From Jacaranda mimosifolia (Eukaryota; Streptophyta; Magnoliopsida; Lamiales; Bignoniaceae): a stretch of 64,000 bases of DNA. Of this stretch, positions 60,417-64,000 are shown one piece after another. Where the stretch lies: contig CM032121.1 in NCBI GenBank assembly GCA_018894105.1, positions 27,186,230 through 27,250,229 of the forward strand, written 5' to 3'. The notes below the pieces were generated by a model. That model was not told the origin of the DNA. It ran no database searches and was given only the letters and a program-made list of their open reading frames with translations. A program made the translations under genes and the position numbers. How positions within the stretch are numbered: the first letter of the stretch is position 1; each line of letters begins with the position of its first letter.

Positions 60417-62439
60417 AAAGTGAGTTATTTTTACCAACTATGAATGCAGCTTCACTTGTGCTAAATGATATGCATTAAATTATTCAATTTCATACATATT
60501 GGTTGCTAAGACTCCATATAAAAAATGGGTTTAGATGATGAATCAGTTCATATGATGAATCAATTCTGCAGAAAAAGGCTTGTATATCAGGTTATTAAAA
60601 TGAATTAACAATATAATGTATGTACAACTGCTGTTTCATGTGCTAAACTTCTTTTCTATAAACAAATGATTTATGGTGAGAGAGTCATCCAAGAAACATA
60701 GAAGAATTAGGGAAACAACTATAAAATAATAGAAACGTAAATGATAACCTTTTTCACAAAGTGAATTATTGATTCAAACTAACCATCTTGTTATCTACTT
60801 GTGAATAGACCTAATATAGTGGTTATAATATCACATCTTTTAGCTTCTTGTAAACCATGGAAAAAAAATTGTGGATTGATTATATATTTAGTAATATTGT
60901 TAATTTTTAAATCAAACTAGTTGCACTTTTGAAGCTTCATATAGTGGCATTAGAAGCTAAGATTAATGTTTGTCTGGAATACATATACATGATATGTATA
61001 TATATGTCTTTTGACTATATGTAATCTCTCATCATGTATTCTGTGTGCTTAACTGTTATAGAAAAGATTACAAGATGTTTGCCTTACTTAAAATTCTACT
61101 AGAATTATAATGCAACTAATATTAAATCCGTTCTTTACCTACAACTTATAGTGCTTGCTCTCTTCTTAAATGTAAATATTATGAATTATGTGAACTACTA
61201 TGAAGAATATACTAGTATGGATCTTAGCAGGAGTTGGTTTGACCCCCAAATGACTTGGTACTTTTGATGTGCATTTCGAAATGTCTTCTTTGTGGACTTG
61301 TTTATAAGTTTCTTTTGTTCGCAAAATTGTAGCTTTATATTGTTAAACCCTTACTTGAAAATTGTTGGAAATTTTTTGTTGTTATGAATTTCCATCATGG
61401 AAAAAGAAAAGAAATTGAAGTAATTGGTGGCAAACAAGTTGCCCGCATCTTCTAGGCTTTTTATCACATTAACTTAGAAATTTACTTTGGTGTCACTGTG
61501 AAGAAGACCCAAACTTTTTTGCTACTGGAATTTTAGCTCGCATATATTTAATGCTCAATTTCCTTTTATATTGTTTACTAGTAACATTTTGCCACCTTTT
61601 TACATGTTGTTAAGCGATACTTTTAAATAGAAGCCAATCTCAGGGTTACATGATTCTGAATGCATGCTTCGGGTGAAAATTGACTTAAAATTTTTGAAGA
61701 TATCATATTGTTACTGCTACTTAAATATTTTTTTTCACATTGCTGGAATGTTAGAAACATTTTTTCTACTCACGGGATTCTCCTTCTAGAATTGTTTCTT
61801 TATTTACAATTATTATCATGCTATTCTAGCTCACTTTCGGTGAAATTTTCAAGTGAATTGCGTGAACTTTACGCTTCTTTCATGTTTTCAAGATTGTTGG
61901 GGGCTCTTCTTGTATTATGTGGGCCCAACATTTCAAAGGATGAATTTGAAAAAATTATAAGGAGATATAAAAACTACATTATAATGATAAAACTATTATT
62001 GCAAAATGCTCAACAAGCATTACACCATGCAAAGTGCAGTGCTTCCTTTAGATATATATATATATATATATATCTGTTTTTTGCTTTCCTCCCCAACTTT
62101 TGATTTATAGTAAAAGATCTAAAATTATAAGGCTCGTGGAGAACAAACCTCTTGCGAAGGCTTCAAACAACATGAGACTCCTTCCATTTTTATCTTTCTT
62201 GTCTTTTTTCTTTTTCTTTTTTTTTTCCCTTTTACATAATTCAAAAAGAAAGAATGGAAGGATCAATGTAAAAATCCTTTAAACTTGACGTCAAGAAACC
62301 TATTTTTGTTGTTATATGATATTAAGTCCACAAGGATCAAAAAGTAAATAGACTACAAATCAAAGGTAATAATTAAGTAAAAAGGTTAAAGAGCCCAAAT
62401 TAAATAAGCGCATCAAAAGGCCATCAAAACCCCAATGGG
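60417..62439. other. Non-genic AT-rich stretch
   Basis: No supported gene. The 131-residue frame at 61708-62103 has no recognisable motif and runs into a (TA)n tract at 62051-62073. A T-rich run lies at 62195-62230. Confidence 0.4.
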
Positions 62440-63430
62440 CCTAAGCCTATTAGGAAAAAGACTACAAATATTAAGTCCCAAAGAGACACTGGACACAAGA
62501 ACTCATTAATAAGAATTCACGAACTTTTGAGAATCTTCAAGAGCTGAAAATTCTCTGTACTACATTCTAGAGGAAAAAATCTCTAACTTTACTGATTACC
62601 AAAAAGGACCCGTACACCATTTTCATAGAATATCATCTTGGCATCATTTGTGGAAACTCTAAATGACAAACAAAGAATGTTGAGAATGCAAATGAATCAA
62701 AAGATCGAGATTTCAACAACCAGGTGATCCTAAAGTTGGAGAACATAGAGAGCTACTAGCCTAAAGCGCAATCATGTCTAGCACTAGAGATCGCCCTAGA
62801 GATGCATTTGATACTGAAAGAGACGCTCGCGCAGCAAACACAACCTTCTGGAGATCTTGTTCTGTAGTTGACTCAATAGATGTTAAAGACCATGATAGAG
62901 AATGCCACTACTCAAGCTGCACCTAAAGTGGTGACTCAATATATAGGGGGACACCACCCCTACCAAAATCATTTCACCAAAGCCAATGGGGCTTTATCCT
63001 CTCCTGAGTGAACTAAAATGAAAACTAGCTTCAGCGTGATACTGCTCCTCCTCCTTACCTCAACAAGTAGACACATATTCCTTCCTTGGAATAGATTCTA
63101 CCTAGCGAATGCCCACTGCTATCGAAGTCTAGATTTACTAATTGGTGCCACAACCTTTAGGAAGAGCAGAAAGTCAATACCACTTTTTAGTTGTTGCTCT
63201 CTCGAGACACAACCCTTTCTCCATAGCCATCTTAGCTAAGGCATTCCCCTAGGATGAAAGTAGCTAACTTTTTGGAGTTTAATGACATTACAGACCCTAG
63301 GAGCATTTATATAACTTCCTAATGATAATGGAGCTTTACAACCTAAGTGAAGCAGCATATTGCAAGTTGTTCCGCACCACGCTCACCAAGCTTTCCATGG
63401 GGGTTATTGGCCTAATGCTTTCTCCAATGC
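62440..63430 (+). pseudogene. Ty3/Gypsy retrotransposon remnant: LTR end, primer site and gag
   Basis: TTGGCATCATTTGTGGAAAC at 62638-62657 resembles the TTGGCGCC-X-T-CTGTGGGAA start of many plant Gypsy internal regions, and the sequence before it (to about 62636, with a TTTACTGATTACC word) resembles an LTR end. Downstream are gag remains: PFSIAILAKAFP and, one frame off, MKVANFLEFNDITDP (63217-63300), then AAYCKLFRTTLTKL (63345-63395), matching the P-X-X-F-K...Y-D-G-X-X-D-P and C-R-X-F-X-T-T-L blocks of retrotransposon gag. Heavily broken; pol is not present in the window. Confidence 0.55.
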
Positions 63431-63966
63431 TTTTTCTCTATCATGAAGATTGGATATAGATTCGGATCCATAAAATTAAACCAAAAGACGCAAAATTAAA
63501 CTAATCATTTCCATCCCAAGGATCTAACTACATGCCAAAATTTATGATTTGAAGGCTGAAAATTACGTTTGAGGAAGGAATCAAGTAGATCTCCCAAAGG
63601 ACAACTCCAATTGAAGATCAATAAGCTCCAAAACCTTGATCTAGTTTTTCTATTTCCAAACCGCCAAAATTCAGCAAAATTCGCACACTCTTTACCACAA
63701 AAACAAAAAGTTGCTGGTTGAAAATCAGGAGAAAACACTGCTCCTTGGTCACCCAATCAAAGCACCAAAATCAGCCATAAGAAGGTTCAATAAACTAACT
63801 CTAAGCTCCCCATGTGTGGAGCCTCTAATGTATAGTACACATACCTAGGAATGACTCTCAATCCACCACTTTTTGCTATATAAAAGAGGAAAGTGATCAT
63901 GGAAGTTGGTGGTTTTTGGAGGAGGAGATAAGGATGAGGGAATTTAGGAGGTGGTTATTTAACACA
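63431..63966. other. Non-genic stretch before the CACTA terminus
   Basis: No clear gene. It includes an LTR-leader-like style (ATCTCCAAAGG... and GTATAGTACACATACC words) but could not be aligned with the Copia LTRs above. Confidence 0.35.
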
Positions 63967-64000
63967 CACTACAAGAAAATATGCTTTTTGCTACAATATT
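63967..64000 (+). mobile_element. Left terminus of another CACTA transposon (cut by window end)
   Basis: CACTACAAGAAAATATGC is the standard 5' terminus of plant CACTA elements, followed by TTTTTGCTACAATATT, the start of a subterminal repeat. The rest lies beyond the window. Confidence 0.75.

Noticed and set aside
61708..62103. 131-codon plus frame
   Set aside because: No recognisable domain, low-complexity composition, and it ends by running through a (TA)n tract.

Overview
The window looks like an intergenic, heterochromatin-type block of a flowering-plant nuclear genome, probably a eudicot; the species cannot be fixed from the sequence. The grounds are very AT-rich DNA, plant Copia retrotransposons primed by initiator tRNA-Met, Mutator-like, hAT and CACTA transposons, an endogenous plant pararetrovirus, and relics of two plant gene families (a GT47 exostosin-type glycosyltransferase and a BEL1-like homeobox gene). 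I found no intact gene, rRNA, tRNA or CRISPR array.

Layout. 1-3732: 5' part of a Copia element (A) on the minus strand (leader, primer-binding site, LTR). 4712-5310: small fold-back element. 6640-7135: hAT-type MITE with a perfect 8-bp target duplication. 8223-15038: a complete Mutator-like element (MULE) with ~350-bp terminal inverted repeats and a perfect 9-bp target duplication. It carries a MURA-type transposase (plus strand) and a convergent two-exon GRF zinc-finger/membrane protein (minus strand), both broken mainly by TAG codons. 15194-17293 and 19644-21268: two long-armed non-autonomous elements, each with a GC-rich core in AT-rich arms. Between them, 17430-18659, is a GT47 (MUR3/XLT2-like) pseudogene.

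22041-37345: a degraded endogenous pararetrovirus of the Caulimoviridae, split by a CACTA transposon (about 23291-31518, carrying part of a BEL1-like homeobox gene) and by a solo Copia LTR (33689-35903). 37979-59673: a nest of related minus-strand Copia elements. One full-length copy (D, 42774-53071, target duplication GTTGC) sits inside an older copy (E, 5' LTR at 57763-59673), next to a third, truncated copy (C, 3' LTR at 37979-40179). 59775-60416: RPA1-like OB-fold fragments. 62440-63430: a Ty3/Gypsy leader and gag relic. 63967: the window runs into a new CACTA terminus.

Order of events that the junctions show: the pararetrovirus is older than the CACTA element and solo LTR inside it, and E is older than D. 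The MULE is the best preserved DNA transposon: its main transposase frame is continuous over about 2.5 kb apart from point nonsense codons.
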